DNA of 64,000 nucleotides from Strigamia acuminata (Eukaryota; Arthropoda; Chilopoda; Geophilomorpha; Linotaeniidae). How positions within the stretch are numbered: position 1 is the first letter of the stretch; each line of letters starts with the position of its first letter. Made by a program: the position numbers and the translations under genes. Location: NCBI GenBank assembly GCA_949358305.1, contig OX442315.1:33940427-34004426 (forward strand), read 5' to 3'. The notes under the pieces were generated by a model, which was not told where the DNA came from, ran no database searches, and saw only the letters and a list, made by a program, of their open reading frames with translations. Positions 1-9,919 of the stretch are shown piece after piece.

Positions 1-660
1 AGAACCACACCATGAAAAACCTGGACACAAAGAACCACACCACGATAAACCTGGACATAAAGAACCACACCATGAAAAACCTGGACACAAAGAACCACAC
101 CACGAAAAACCTGGACACAAAGAACCACACCACGATAAACCTGGACATAAAGAACCACACCATGAAAAACCTGGACACAAAGAACCACACCACGAAAAAC
201 CTGGACACAAAGAACCACACCACGATAAACCTGGACATAAAGAACCACACCATGAAAAACCTGGACACAAAGAACCACACCACGATAAACCTGGACATAA
301 AGAACCACACCATGAAAAACCTGGACACAAAGAACCACACCACGATAAACCTGGACATAAAGAACCACTCCATGAAAAACCTGGACACAAAGAACCACAC
401 CATGAAAAACCTGGACACAAAGAACCACACCACGATAAACCTGGACATAAAGAACCACACCATGAAAAACCTGGACACAAAGAACCACACCACGATAAAC
501 CTGGACATAAAGAACCACACCATGAAAAACCTGAACACAAAGAACCACACCACGATAAACCTGGACATAAAGAACCACTCCATGAAAAACCTGGACACAA
601 AGAACCACACCACGAAAAACCTGGACACAAAGAACCACACCACGATAAACCTGGACATAA
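1..660 (+). repeat. 30-bp coding minisatellite, 22 units
   Basis: There are twenty-two perfect-length 30-bp units with few substitutions. They encode ten-residue EPHH(E/D)KPGHK in the frame of the large gene. Units alternate between GAA-type and GAT-type, often as a 60-bp higher-order pair. Several differences are synonymous (CAC/CAT). Non-synonymous variants are rare: CTC for CAC twice and one GAA for GGA. A second frame is also open through the array (MKNLDTKNHT-like), which simply follows from a 30-bp period without a stop. Confidence 0.95.
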
Positions 661-3600
661 AGAACCACACAGAAAAGAACATAAACCCAAGGATGTTATA
701 CATGTTATTGCACCTGGAAAGTCTTCACATGATCCCATTATTACAATACCTAAGAATCAATTGGCACTTATCCAGACAATTAAATCTGCTCCTCAGTTAT
801 CAATTTCTGTTGCACCAGATGGTCCCAATTTCAAAATTACAGTCAGTGACGGTCAAGATACCAAAACCTATTCAGATATTACTCCCCAATTACTGAGTAA
901 GTTAATTACTATTAGACATCAAAAAGATTTGCCATTTGAAATCACCCCTTCAGATGATCCAAAGAAGGTAAACATTAATGTTCCAAATACGAAGAAACCA
1001 GATGTTGAAAATATTGATGTTACTATCGATTATCTGAAACCTTTGGAAATAATAAGACATCAACCAGATACTGAGTTTGAAATTACGCCAGACAATGATG
1101 GTACTTTCACAGTAACAATCAAACCTAAAGATGGAAGCAAACCTCACACTTTGAAACATGTGCATCCGAACGTCTTGAATTTGATCAGCAAACTAAAAAC
1201 AAGTCCACATGTGCAATTCAGAGTAAAGGCAGACAAGCATGGAAAAATTAAATTGGTCGTACCTAAACACCAATCACAACCTATTCATACAAAACTAACT
1301 CCAGAGATCATTGAATTATTAAAGGACATCAGAGGAAAACCAGAACCAAAAGTTTCAATCAAACCCGAAAAACCAGGAACTTATACGGTCGTTGTACAAA
1401 CCGGTAAAAAACCAAAAAAAGAGTACCAACATATTAGTCCAGAGTTGATTCCAGTTATCACCAAATTGTACAGTGAACCAAATGTAGAATATGAAATCAA
1501 ACCGGGCAAAGGTGATACTATCGAATTTGTTCCATCTGCACCAAGTAGCAACAGTCATCGCTATGAAGTGAAGCCGGATGTTCTAGATATCATTAAAGAT
1601 ATTAAACAAAATCCAGATACAGAAATCAACGTTAAGCCAGGACCACATCAAACTTTCGATATCGAAACCAAAGAACCACATAAGAGGCCAAAGACTTATC
1701 CTCATGTCAACCAAGAGACATTGGACTTGATCATAGATTTGAAGAGTCATCCAGATGTTTCGTTCACTGTTAAACCAACCCCGAAAGGAAACTTTTACAT
1801 CACTGTACCAAAATCAAATGTTAAAGAAGATAACGTGCGAATAACTCCAGATGTTCTGGAATTGATAAAACTTCTCCATTCTCCAAAGGTTGTTAAACTT
1901 AACATCAAGCCACAAAAAGACGGAGCATTTACTGTCGTTGTTAATGATGGTAAAAAAGAGCATACCTATCCAAATATTCCAAAAAGAGTATTGCCAGTTA
2001 TCATAAAATTGTATAGAAATCCTCACAGAAACATACAATTGAAGCCGTCAAGTGAGAACCAAATCTATGGCAATTTGCCTGAAGACCTACCTAAAACCAC
2101 GACAGCTGTGGTGAACAAAGATGATGTGGATTTGATCCATCACATTAAACGACAACCTCACACAGATGTCACTTTTAAGCGTGACAGAAAAAATAGACCT
2201 ACGGTTGTCGTTGGTCATGGCACAGATAGAGAGTCGTATCCTCGTGTCGCTCCTAACATTGTTAACCTTGTTACTAAGTTACTCACTCAACCAAAACTTC
2301 CGTTCCATATTTATACTGGTAGAGATGGAAGACATGTCCTAACAATTCCGGTTCGACCAAAAGAGTTAATAGTTCCAAATGTACCTAAAGATCTGCTTAA
2401 ACTAGTTGACAAACATCGCTCCAATCCAAATCTTGAAGTGGTTGTGACCAGTTCTGAGATTCCAGACCACTATGACGTAATATTCCAAGACCAAAACAAA
2501 CCAATTAAACATTTTAAACATCTAGAACCCAAGATTGTTCAATTAGTCGTGGAATTGTTTAATGCACCAACCACAGAGTATCGTGTCCAACCACAACCTA
2601 ATGGAAAGTTAACAGTCAGACCATCCAGAGATGATGTACCGACATTCGACGTGATAATTACTCCGCAAGAGCTATCTTTGATTAGGGACTTCAGAGACCC
2701 CAAACTCAACTCTGTCGTTGTTTCACCCGGTACCAAACCAAACACTTATAAAGTTGTTTTTAATGACCTAAACGACCCTTCAAAACCACTCTCTGAGGAC
2801 AATATCAAACCCTTATTTCTCAACTTTCTTATCCGCTTGTACACTGAACCGAGTCTTCCACTAAAGTCAGCTGTTGATGAAGATGGACATTTAATTGTTA
2901 CTGCACCAAAAAGAGTTTCGCACAACATTTTACATGATGTAAGCCCAGAAGTATTAAACTTTTTGACCAAACACAAACCATCTCCAAAGGATAAATTTTC
3001 TATTGTGTTGGATAAGAAAAAGCCGAGTTCGACAAACTCTGATTCCTTCACTTTTGATCTCAATGGCAAAAAGTTTCCTCATCAGTCGCCTACCACTGTT
3101 CAATTAGCATCTATTCTGCTTTCTCAGCCCACGTTGCATACAAGAGTTTTGGATGAAAGGGATGGAAAAGCTACCGTAGAAATTACTGCACACAGACCAA
3201 ATCTGGTTTTCAGAAATGTGCATCCAAGCTTCTTGAAGATTTCACACATAGCACGTCATAGCCCTGATGTGGAACTTTCGATTTCCCGAAACCCAGATAA
3301 TGAAGTCAAACTTGTAATTTCAAATGGACCAAATAAGCTGATAGTTGAAAATATTTCACCGATTATTACTCAGCTGTTTGTGGCTTTGTTCAGTAGACCG
3401 GAATTCCCATATCACTATTACATAGATGAGGACAATTCTGTGACTATGATTATCAGAAAAGATAGCTTGCATCCAGTTTTCTCTCACATTAAGCCTGAAT
3501 TTTTTAATTTTGTCAAAAAAGTCAGAAATTCCAAGCTTTTTAACGTTGTCATAAAGCATGATGAAGGTGCTTACGAAGTGAAAGTAACTACTCACAATTC

Positions 3601-4183
3601 CAGGCCAAGAACTTTCCAACTGACACCGGAAGAACTTCAATTGTTCATTCTTTTTGCTACTTATCCAGATTTGACTTTCAAAGAAAACAAGGAAAAAGAT
3701 GGTTTCCTAGAAATTCCTGTTGTTATTAAAGCGACTTCTACTGTACTGGATTTCGTTAAACTTGTATCCGCTACAAAAGTCCATTCATTACCAGAAAACA
3801 AAGAAAAGGATGTTGAAGAACCAACTGAAGAACCAAGTGATGAATCAGATGATGAACCAAGTGATGAACCTCGTTACGGACTGAGACCTCATCTAGTTTT
3901 TGAACCAAGAATCGTATTAAGACCAGAATACCGAAGAAGACCTAATTATAGAAATCTATTTCACACAATTTCAAGAGACTATGATGATGAAAAAAGAAAT
4001 TACGCAAAGCATCCTGGAAGACTGGAAGTTGGACATTTTGAACGACCACATCATCATAAACACAGACACCATCGACCCCAAGGACATGAACTGTATTACA
4101 AATTTAAGAAAGAAGGTGCATATGATAATTGTAAGTGTAACGATGCTCACAGAAGCACCTCTCAAAGATTCAGAGAATTTTAA
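2..4183 (+). CDS. Giant repetitive His/Pro-rich protein, 45-aa module repeats (5'-partial)
   Basis: The frame is open from base 2 to a TAA at 4181-4183 (1393 residues, 5' end outside the window). A reading that starts near 761 would use a TTG and ignore the open frame upstream, so I extend it to the edge. Residues 1-222 are 22 ten-residue units of the form EPHHEKPGHK or EPHHDKPGHK. From about residue 240 to 1245 I can align about 22 degenerate modules of 44-48 residues. Each has a helix-like start (I/V-x-P-x-x-L-x-L-I-x-x-L), a Pro, and a strand-like x-P-x-x-x-G-x-x-x-V-x-V part. The tail has an acidic stretch (EEPSDESDDEPSDEP), Arg/Tyr-rich sequence and a His cluster (HHHKHRHHRP). The only cysteines are the DNCKCN near the end. 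I do not recognise the family. The low complexity, charge and lack of Cys suggest an extracellular, structural or metal-binding role, but that is inference because the N-terminus is missing. Confidence 0.85.
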   Translation, partial: EPHHEKPGHKEPHHDKPGHKEPHHEKPGHKEPHHEKPGHKEPHHDKPGHKEPHHEKPGHKEPHHEKPGHKEPHHDKPGHKEPHHEKPGHKEPHHDKPGHKEPHHEKPGHKEPHHDKPGHKEPLHEKPGHKEPHHEKPGHKEPHHDKPGHKEPHHEKPGHKEPHHDKPGHKEPHHEKPEHKEPHHDKPGHKEPLHEKPGHKEPHHEKPGHKEPHHDKPGHKEPHRKEHKPKDVIHVIAPGKSSHDPIITIPKNQLALIQTIKSAPQLSISVAPDGPNFKITVSDGQDTKTYSDITPQLLSKLITIRHQKDLPFEITPSDDPKKVNINVPNTKKPDVENIDVTIDYLKPLEIIRHQPDTEFEITPDNDGTFTVTIKPKDGSKPHTLKHVHPNVLNLISKLKTSPHVQFRVKADKHGKIKLVVPKHQSQPIHTKLTPEIIELLKDIRGKPEPKVSIKPEKPGTYTVVVQTGKKPKKEYQHISPELIPVITKLYSEPNVEYEIKPGKGDTIEFVPSAPSSNSHRYEVKPDVLDIIKDIKQNPDTEINVKPGPHQTFDIETKEPHKRPKTYPHVNQETLDLIIDLKSHPDVSFTVKPTPKGNFYITVPKSNVKEDNVRITPDVLELIKLLHSPKVVKLNIKPQKDGAFTVVVNDGKKEHTYPNIPKRVLPVIIKLYRNPHRNIQLKPSSENQIYGNLPEDLPKTTTAVVNKDDVDLIHHIKRQPHTDVTFKRDRKNRPTVVVGHGTDRESYPRVAPNIVNLVTKLLTQPKLPFHIYTGRDGRHVLTIPVRPKELIVPNVPKDLLKLVDKHRSNPNLEVVVTSSEIPDHYDVIFQDQNKPIKHFKHLEPKIVQLVVELFNAPTTEYRVQPQPNGKLTVRPSRDDVPTFDVIITPQELSLIRDFRDPKLNSVVVSPGTKPNTYKVVFNDLNDPSKPLSEDNIKPLFLNFLIRLYTEPSLPLKSAVDEDGHLIVTAPKRVSHNILHDVSPEVLNFLTKHKPSPKDKFSIVLDKKKPSSTNSDSFTFDLNGKKFPHQSPTTVQLASILLSQPTLHTRVLDERDGKATVEITAHRPNLVFRNVHPSFLKISHIARHSPDVELSISRNPDNEVKLVISNGPNKLIVENISPIITQLFVALFSRPEFPYHYYIDEDNSVTMIIRKDSLHPVFSHIKPEFFNFVKKVRNSKLFNVVIKHDEGAYEVKVTTHNSRPRTFQLTPEELQLFILFATYPDLTFKENKEKDGFLEIPVVIKATSTVLDFVKLVSATKVHSLPENKEKDVEEPTEEPSDESDDEPSDEPRYGLRPHLVFEPRIVLRPEYRRRPNYRNLFHTISRDYDDEKRNYAKHPGRLEVGHFERPHHHKHRHHRPQGHELYYKFKKEGAYDNCKCNDAHRSTSQRFREF

Positions 4184-4222
4184 TTGCAATATATTAATGT
4201 ATCCATATAGCCTTAAGACTGA

Positions 4223-4228
4223 AATAAA
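4223..4228 (+). terminator. Poly(A) signal of the repetitive protein gene
   Basis: AATAAA lies 40 bases after the TAA stop of the large repetitive gene and supports a 3' end here. Confidence 0.7.
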
Positions 4229-4444
4229 GTAGTTTGTAGAAGCATAGCAATTGATCATTATCTTTGTCTTTAAATAATTTCATTTTTGGGTTTTTTTCAG
4301 TATATGGGTCCAACATGGTTTTTTTCAAATGATATATTTCAATGTAGATCCTGAGGAGCTCAATTCGATAAAATAAAATGAAAAAAGGATTGGGATGCTA
4401 ATATTTACTGAAAAATAATTAGAGAACTGGACGCCCAGATTGTA

Positions 4445-5678
4445 CAGGGTGTTCAGTCTTTAGACAATTTTAGAATTTTTTTTACACGATAGCAGAATGT
4501 TAACAAATTACGAATTACTCGTTAAAACAGACAATTTTTTGAAACACTCTTAATACGCACAAGCTCTTGTTATAACAAATTTTGAAAATTGATCACATGA
4601 TTCAAAACTGAATTCCTTATTTAGGCTGCTAGACAGAAAGCAATTTCAGGACAAACAAGTTGAACACTGTTCATGCCATTGACAATTGTCTACCGGTATA
4701 TTACAGTTTTTATTAATGTTATGTTTCTTATTTCAGAGATCAATTAAGAAATTAAAATAATTAAAAAGTAAAAGTTTACAAAAATGTCTTCTCAACAAGA
4801 AACAACAATTCATAAAGTTTTCCATAAGATTCTGAGATGGCCCGATTCCCTGGCCTCTTCGTTAACCAGACATAACACCCCTGAACTTTTTCTTGTGGGG
4901 TTATACAAAATATATCGTGTCCTGTACGGAATTAACCCTTGGAGGCATAAGGCTATACGGATTTAGGGACAAGCTCTTTCTTGAATAGGAAAATTTTTTT
5001 CCTATCCATTTTTTTTCGCTGAAAATTTGTGACTTTGTTTATCTGATAGTAAAGTAAATCTCAGGTGAAATTTGTATTGATTCATCATTTATTTAATTAG
5101 TTATTCATCTTGCAAAATTGGTGCCCCTTAAAACTCCAGCAAAACTAAAAAACAGGCTTTGCTGCTTTAGTAAAGAGCGCTTCAGTTAACAGCCTTTTTG
5201 CTTTTACAGGTAGTGTTTAAAACCACCACCAGATGGTTCAAAGTTCATTATTATTGCATTAACATATTGCGCCCTCTATAAATTTAGTAAAGAACTACAA
5301 AAAACCTAAACAGCGCTTCAACTAACTGACCTGAAAATTGTCCCAAAATCCGTAATGGCTTATACCAGAACGGCACATTTTACCCTTATGCCTCCAAGGG
5401 TTAAAGAATATAAATGACCTGAAGCAAATAATTAAATAACTTCTGCTATTAAGACCATTGACGAAGTTCTATGTTAAGGAGAACATGCCCAGAAATTGAA
5501 GTCGTCCGAGCAAGTGCTACGAATGGATCCATTAGAAATTTATTAACTTGGCATCTGAAAAAATACTTTACTATACACTTTATATTATGTACAATAGTTT
5601 CAAAAGTAACTGATTTTTGTTATAATTTTAATAAATTTTTCATAACTTCTATTGTCTAAAGACTTTGTGAACACCCTG
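4445..5678. mobile_element. Mariner-like inverted-repeat element, TA flanks
   Basis: The ends are inverted: CAGGGTGTTCA plus GTCTTTAGACAAT at the left, and the reverse complement of CAGGGTGTTCACAAAGTC with TTTAGACAAT at the right. Both are flanked by TA (4443-4444 and 5679-5680). The CAGGGTGT terminus and TA target are typical of Tc1/mariner elements. I see no intact transposase; short frames such as 4784-4966 show no recognisable domain. A second element is nested inside (4936-5400). Confidence 0.65.
4936..5400. mobile_element. piggyBac-type MITE (TTAA flanks), nested
   Basis: Terminal inverted repeats CCCTTGGAGGCATAAGG (left) and its exact complement (right) are directly flanked by TTAA on both sides (4932-4935 and 5401-5404). 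A CCC start and a TTAA duplication are the signature of piggyBac-type elements. At 465 bp it is non-autonomous. It sits inside the mariner-like element at 4445-5678, so it inserted later. Confidence 0.75.
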
Positions 5679-5883
5679 TATATTGATGATGCAATATTTT
5701 TGCAAAGCTCAGAGATCAATAAATATTTGTTGGAGTTGAATTTATGTGTTTGGACGTGTCTTAAATCAAAATATTACTATGAGTAGAACCCAAAGTTATC
5801 TACTAAAATGGATAAAGTTCAACGCTAATTTGCAAAAAATTATATCTCATGTCATGACCAGGAGGAACCAATTAACTACTGTA

Positions 5884-6778
5884 TTTCTTCGAATTTAAGT
5901 CGCCCTCGATTACAAATACTAATAACTAATTTGTAAGTTTTGAAATGCCATTTTTATGTCTGGAAAATTATATCCCTCAGATGCCTTCCTTTGCTCGACA
6001 GTGGTCCATTGTTCCATGACCACTGAAGTGGCGTTGGCAGGGCCACCTTTACCATTGGGCTAACTGGGCTGCAGCCCAGGAGCGCCGGGCAGAAAGGGGT
6101 GCTGGACAGAGAAGAGTGCCTGGCACCTCCTACAAAAAGTCTTCTTGAGTGCTCAAATATATAAGCTGAACTTGTAGGCCCGTTTCTACACATTGTTGAT
6201 AGTGCGTAAAACACACAGGGTGCCACAGCAGGCGCCAACCCGGATGGCATTTTTTCCTTAAAGATGCATTTTTAGGTCCGAAATGCATTTTTAGGTCCAA
6301 AACACATTTTTTGGTTTTGAGTTTATTTTTCACAAAAATGCTTACCGGTACTTCTTTTTGAGGGGGGTGGGAGTAGAGCGCCGACGTGCCCAAAAAACAC
6401 GAGTCTACGACAAGTATACCCCAGGAACGGGCCTGTGAAATTGTAAATGTAAAAATGATTTTTTTAAATTTTGACAAAGGGCAGAGGGCGTCTGATTTTT
6501 TTTAAACCCAGAGTGCTGAAAAGTGTTAAGACGGTCCTGGGCGTTGGTTGAGGTATTGCTTCCCCTAATAATCATAGACAAAATGGTGGCATAGAAATAG
6601 GCTTACTATTCAGGTTTCTCTGGCTCACATGATAAGCATCTAAGTGATATAATTTTCCAGACATAAAAATGGCATTCCAAACTCGATATAATGGTTTTAG
6701 TTTCAAGCAAAAATTTTAATTACTTACAGATTAATTACGGTTTAAAAATCGTCAGTTTTCTCTGGCTCACCCTGTATT
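5884..6778. mobile_element. Degenerate inverted-repeat DNA element with GC-richer insert
   Basis: About 45 bases near 5943-5985 recur inverted at about 6630-6676 (core ATGCCATTTTTATGTCTGG). The right end reads as the complement of TACAGGGTGAGCCAGAGAAA, a mariner-like terminus, and a matching piece (TTTCTCTGGCTCAC) also occurs at 6613-6626. Between the arms, about 6015-6545 is GC-richer and looks like a separate inserted element. No gene is seen. The left end is not clear. Confidence 0.45.
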
Positions 6779-7072
6779 AACGATATATCGTAGTCTAATT
6801 CAAGTTTCAGGCCGCCAAAAATGTAAATCCACCCTTGTTGTTCCACTCGCACAGCCAGTAGTCTATCCCAATGGTTGCGCTTTATGGTAAAGTGTTCTTG
6901 CATTTGCAGGGCAATCACTTCATATTGATCAGTCAATGCCTAATCGACATTGTCACAACGGGAATATCCTAAACGATAATTGTTATCATCCTTTCGGAAC
7001 CTTTAACTCTCTCGGAGATTTTGAAAAAAAGCATTAATCAATTAATACCTCGCGATGAACATCACCCGATTG

Positions 7073-8119
7073 GGGTCACTACAAAACACAGGGTACACCC
7101 CAAATGGGCTACCCCATGGGGTATACCCAAAAAAGTCCTGGAATGTGTAATAAATAAAAAAAATTACTAAAATAATTGAAATAAAAATTACAACAAAAAA
7201 AATTTAAATTATATACAAAAATACCATTTATTTTTGAAAATGTCAGATGGCATTTGTTTTTTAATAAGATGGCTGCAGTCACGCTTGCAATTTAATAGCA
7301 ATGGCAGTATAGTTGGGTTATCAAAACCTAGTAATTCATCTTGGCAGAATTTTAACGAACTTTCTGTAATGTCAAATATCTCATTGGAAACCTACAAAAA
7401 AAACAATATTTGAGTAAAAATTACAATAATGAAAGTTCTACTGTTAATTTTTTTTTTCAAATTTTTTAAAATTTAGCTTCAAATTTTTTAAAATTCAGTT
7501 TCAAATTTTTTAAAATTCAGTTTCAAATTTTTTAAAATTCAGTTTCAAATTTTTTAAAATTTAGTTTCAAATTTTTTAAAATTTAGTTTCAAATTTTTTA
7601 AAATTTAGTTTCAAATTTTTTAAAATTTAGTTTCAAATTTTTTAAAATTTAGTTTCAAATTTTTTAAAATTTAGTTTCAAATTTTTTAAAATTTAGTTTC
7701 AAATTTTTTAAAATTTAGCTTCAAATTTTTTAAAATTTAGTTTCAAATTTTTTAAAATTTAGTTTCAAATTTTTTAAAATTTAGTTTCAAATTTTTTAAA
7801 ATTCAGCTTTAAATTTTTTAAAATTTAGTTTCAAATTTTTTAAAATTTAGTTTCAAATTTTTTAAAATTTAGTTTTAAATTTTTTAAAATTTAGTTTCAA
7901 ATTTTTTAAAATTTAGTTTCAAATTTTTTAAAATTTAGTTTCAAATTTTTTAAAATTTAGTTTCAAATTTTTTAAAATTTAGCTTCAAATTTTTTAAAAT
8001 TTAGTTTCAAATTTTTTAAAATTTAGTTTCAAATTTTTTAAAATTTAGCTTTAAATTTTTTAAAATTTAGCTTCAAATTTTTTAAAATTTGGAGTGTACC
8101 CCGTGTTTTACAGTGACCC
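7073..8119. mobile_element. Inverted-repeat element carrying a minisatellite
   Basis: The left end GGGTCACTACAAAACACAGG matches the complement of the right end (GGGTCACTGTAAAACACGG), about 24 of 29 positions over the full arm. Flanks CCCGATTG (7065-7072) and CCCGGTTG (8121-8128) could be an 8-bp target duplication with one change and a one-base offset. Almost the whole interior is the 22-bp satellite listed separately. No transposase is present. Confidence 0.55.
7441..8090. repeat. 22-bp minisatellite, about 29 units
   Basis: The unit has core TTTAGTTTCAAATTTTTTAA, repeated in tandem with mostly single-base variants (TTCAGTTT, TTTAGCTT). It lies inside an inverted-repeat element, so it probably expanded from an internal element sequence. 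Confidence 0.9.
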
Positions 8120-8440
8120 GCCCGGTTGAACAACATTAGTGTCACCAGGTGGCCACCTCTGAGAACTAAAAACACACATTATTTTCTAAATTGTATAAAA
8201 AAAAACCTACAATAAATTAAAACTCACATAAAAACACATTTTTCAAATCACGCCAATTAATTTTATAAATTGTTAATTAATTAAAAACCCGAATATAAAA
8301 CCATGAACCAAGGATAAAACTCAACGGCGCTACTTTTCTAAGTTACTTGCTCAGGATGCAGCTGCACGAAGCTTCAAACCACAGATAATAAGAATAGATA
8401 TTTGTAATTGAATGACTTTATGGTTTGTTATCTCTCGCTC

Positions 8441-8447
8441 TATAAAT
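8441..8447 (+). promoter_or_regulatory. Candidate TATA box for the plus-strand brainiac-like gene
   Basis: CTCTATAAATC lies 74-80 bases upstream of the ATG at 8521, a workable distance for a short 5' UTR. There is no other support than sequence and position. Confidence 0.4.
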
Positions 8448-8520
8448 CAATCCAATCTAATTTGTACGTTTATTTTCGAATTTACTCTAGCACTCGTTTT
8501 ATTTCCCCAAACTCCGACTT

Positions 8521-9621
8521 ATGAACCGGCTGCACAAATCGCGCTTCAGGTGCAAAAACGTGAAAATCAAATGGCTGTGTTTATTTCTCACCCTCACCTT
8601 ACTCTTCGTCTGCTATTACCTCGGATTGCACGCCTATCTCCTCGCACGGGACTACCACACGCAATTCTCATACCCCTACGAAGGTGACATCCAACTATTC
8701 GTCGAACAAATCCGCTCGGGAAAACAACCGCGAGTGACACCGATCAACCGTTACAACTACACATTCAAACTATCAAACGAGAGTAAATGTCTCGACAGAA
8801 ACGGCAAACCGGACAACATCAGACTCCTACTAATCATCAAATCCGCCATGAAAAACGTGGAAAATCGCGACGCCATTCGCCAGTCGTGGGGCTGGGAAAC
8901 GCGATTTTCAGACGTGAAATTGCGACGCATTTTCCTCCTCGGCGTATCCGACGACGAGCAACTCGAGAAAACGATCAAAGCCGAGCACGAGAAACACGGC
9001 GACATCGTGCAGTCCACTTTCCACGACACGTACTTCAACAACACGATCAAAACGATGCAGGGATTCAAATGGGCGGTCGAGAAATGCTCGTCGTCGGAAT
9101 ATTTCTTTTTTTCCGACGACGACATGTACGTATCGACGAAAAACGTGCTCCGATTCGTACGAAACCCGATGAATTACCCGCGCTACTTGACGCGAGCCGT
9201 GCTGGAAGACCTGCAAATGTTGAGCATCGACGACACGCTCCAAGTTCTCTTCACCGGCCACGTGTTTTTCGTTTCCCCGCTGCGGATAACGACGAGCAAA
9301 TGGTGCATGTCGCTCCAAGAATATCCTTTCTCCAAGTACCCGCCTTTCGTAGCGGCCGGTGCGTTTCTATTATCGCACGAAGCCTTGTTGAATCTGTATT
9401 ACACCAGTTTTTACACCAAACATTTCCGTTTCGACGACGTTTATTTGGGTCTAGTGGCGAAAAAAGCCGGGATAACTCCGCTGCATAACGCCAACGTGCA
9501 TTTCTGGAAGAAAAAGTACGACAAGTACGGCTATAAGTATACGATTGCGACTCACGGTTACGCGGACGTTGGCGAAATGCTCAACGTTTGGCACGAGCAA
9601 CGGAGTCTGGGCAATGCGTAG
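8521..9621 (+). CDS. brn-like: Brainiac-family beta-1,3-glycosyltransferase (GT31), copy 1
   Basis: An intronless 366-residue type II membrane protein. It has a short cytosolic tail rich in Arg/Lys, a membrane anchor at about residues 19-40, and a GT31 catalytic domain. Visible family motifs include IKSAMKN..NRDAIRQSWG, FSDVKLRRIFLLG, FNNTIKTMQG, the metal-binding FFSDDDMYVS, LQEYPFSKYPPFVAAGAF and RFDDVYLGL. The spacing matches fly brainiac and worm BRE-5, which add beta-1,3-GlcNAc to glycolipid cores in the Golgi; donor and acceptor here are inferred from the family. Its 3' end converges on the USP gene about 300 bases away. A diverged paralogue lies at 18149-19225. AATAAA follows at 9642. 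Confidence 0.93.
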   Translation: MNRLHKSRFRCKNVKIKWLCLFLTLTLLFVCYYLGLHAYLLARDYHTQFSYPYEGDIQLFVEQIRSGKQPRVTPINRYNYTFKLSNESKCLDRNGKPDNIRLLLIIKSAMKNVENRDAIRQSWGWETRFSDVKLRRIFLLGVSDDEQLEKTIKAEHEKHGDIVQSTFHDTYFNNTIKTMQGFKWAVEKCSSSEYFFFSDDDMYVSTKNVLRFVRNPMNYPRYLTRAVLEDLQMLSIDDTLQVLFTGHVFFVSPLRITTSKWCMSLQEYPFSKYPPFVAAGAFLLSHEALLNLYYTSFYTKHFRFDDVYLGLVAKKAGITPLHNANVHFWKKKYDKYGYKYTIATHGYADVGEMLNVWHEQRSLGNA

Positions 9622-9641
9622 TATGGAGTAGTTTTTATTCG

Positions 9642-9647
9642 AATAAA
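9642..9647 (+). terminator. Poly(A) signal of brainiac-like copy 1
   Basis: AATAAA lies 21 bases past the TAG stop, with a second near 9674. Confidence 0.65.
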
Positions 9648-9919
9648 TAAATCAGAGTGAAACGCACGCTTTGTAAATAAATATTTTAATATGGATTATT
9701 CAATTCAAATTTGCATGTCAAAGTGATTCGGACAACAAATTCTTTAAAAATATGCTGGTTTTTTTTTCTTCTTTCTCTATTTTGGAAAAATCATTTCAAA
9801 TTCCATAAATAAATTATGAAAATGAAAAAAAACAAAAAAAAAACAACTTGATTAAATATGTTTAAATCTGGATTAGCTCATCATCTTCAGCTGTTTATGT
9901 TGAGTTGAAATTGAAGCGA

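Noticed and set aside
12-896. 294-residue frame of NLDTKNHT repeats
   Set aside because: A shadow of the 30-bp array in another frame; the frame continuous with the 1140-residue module region is the real one.
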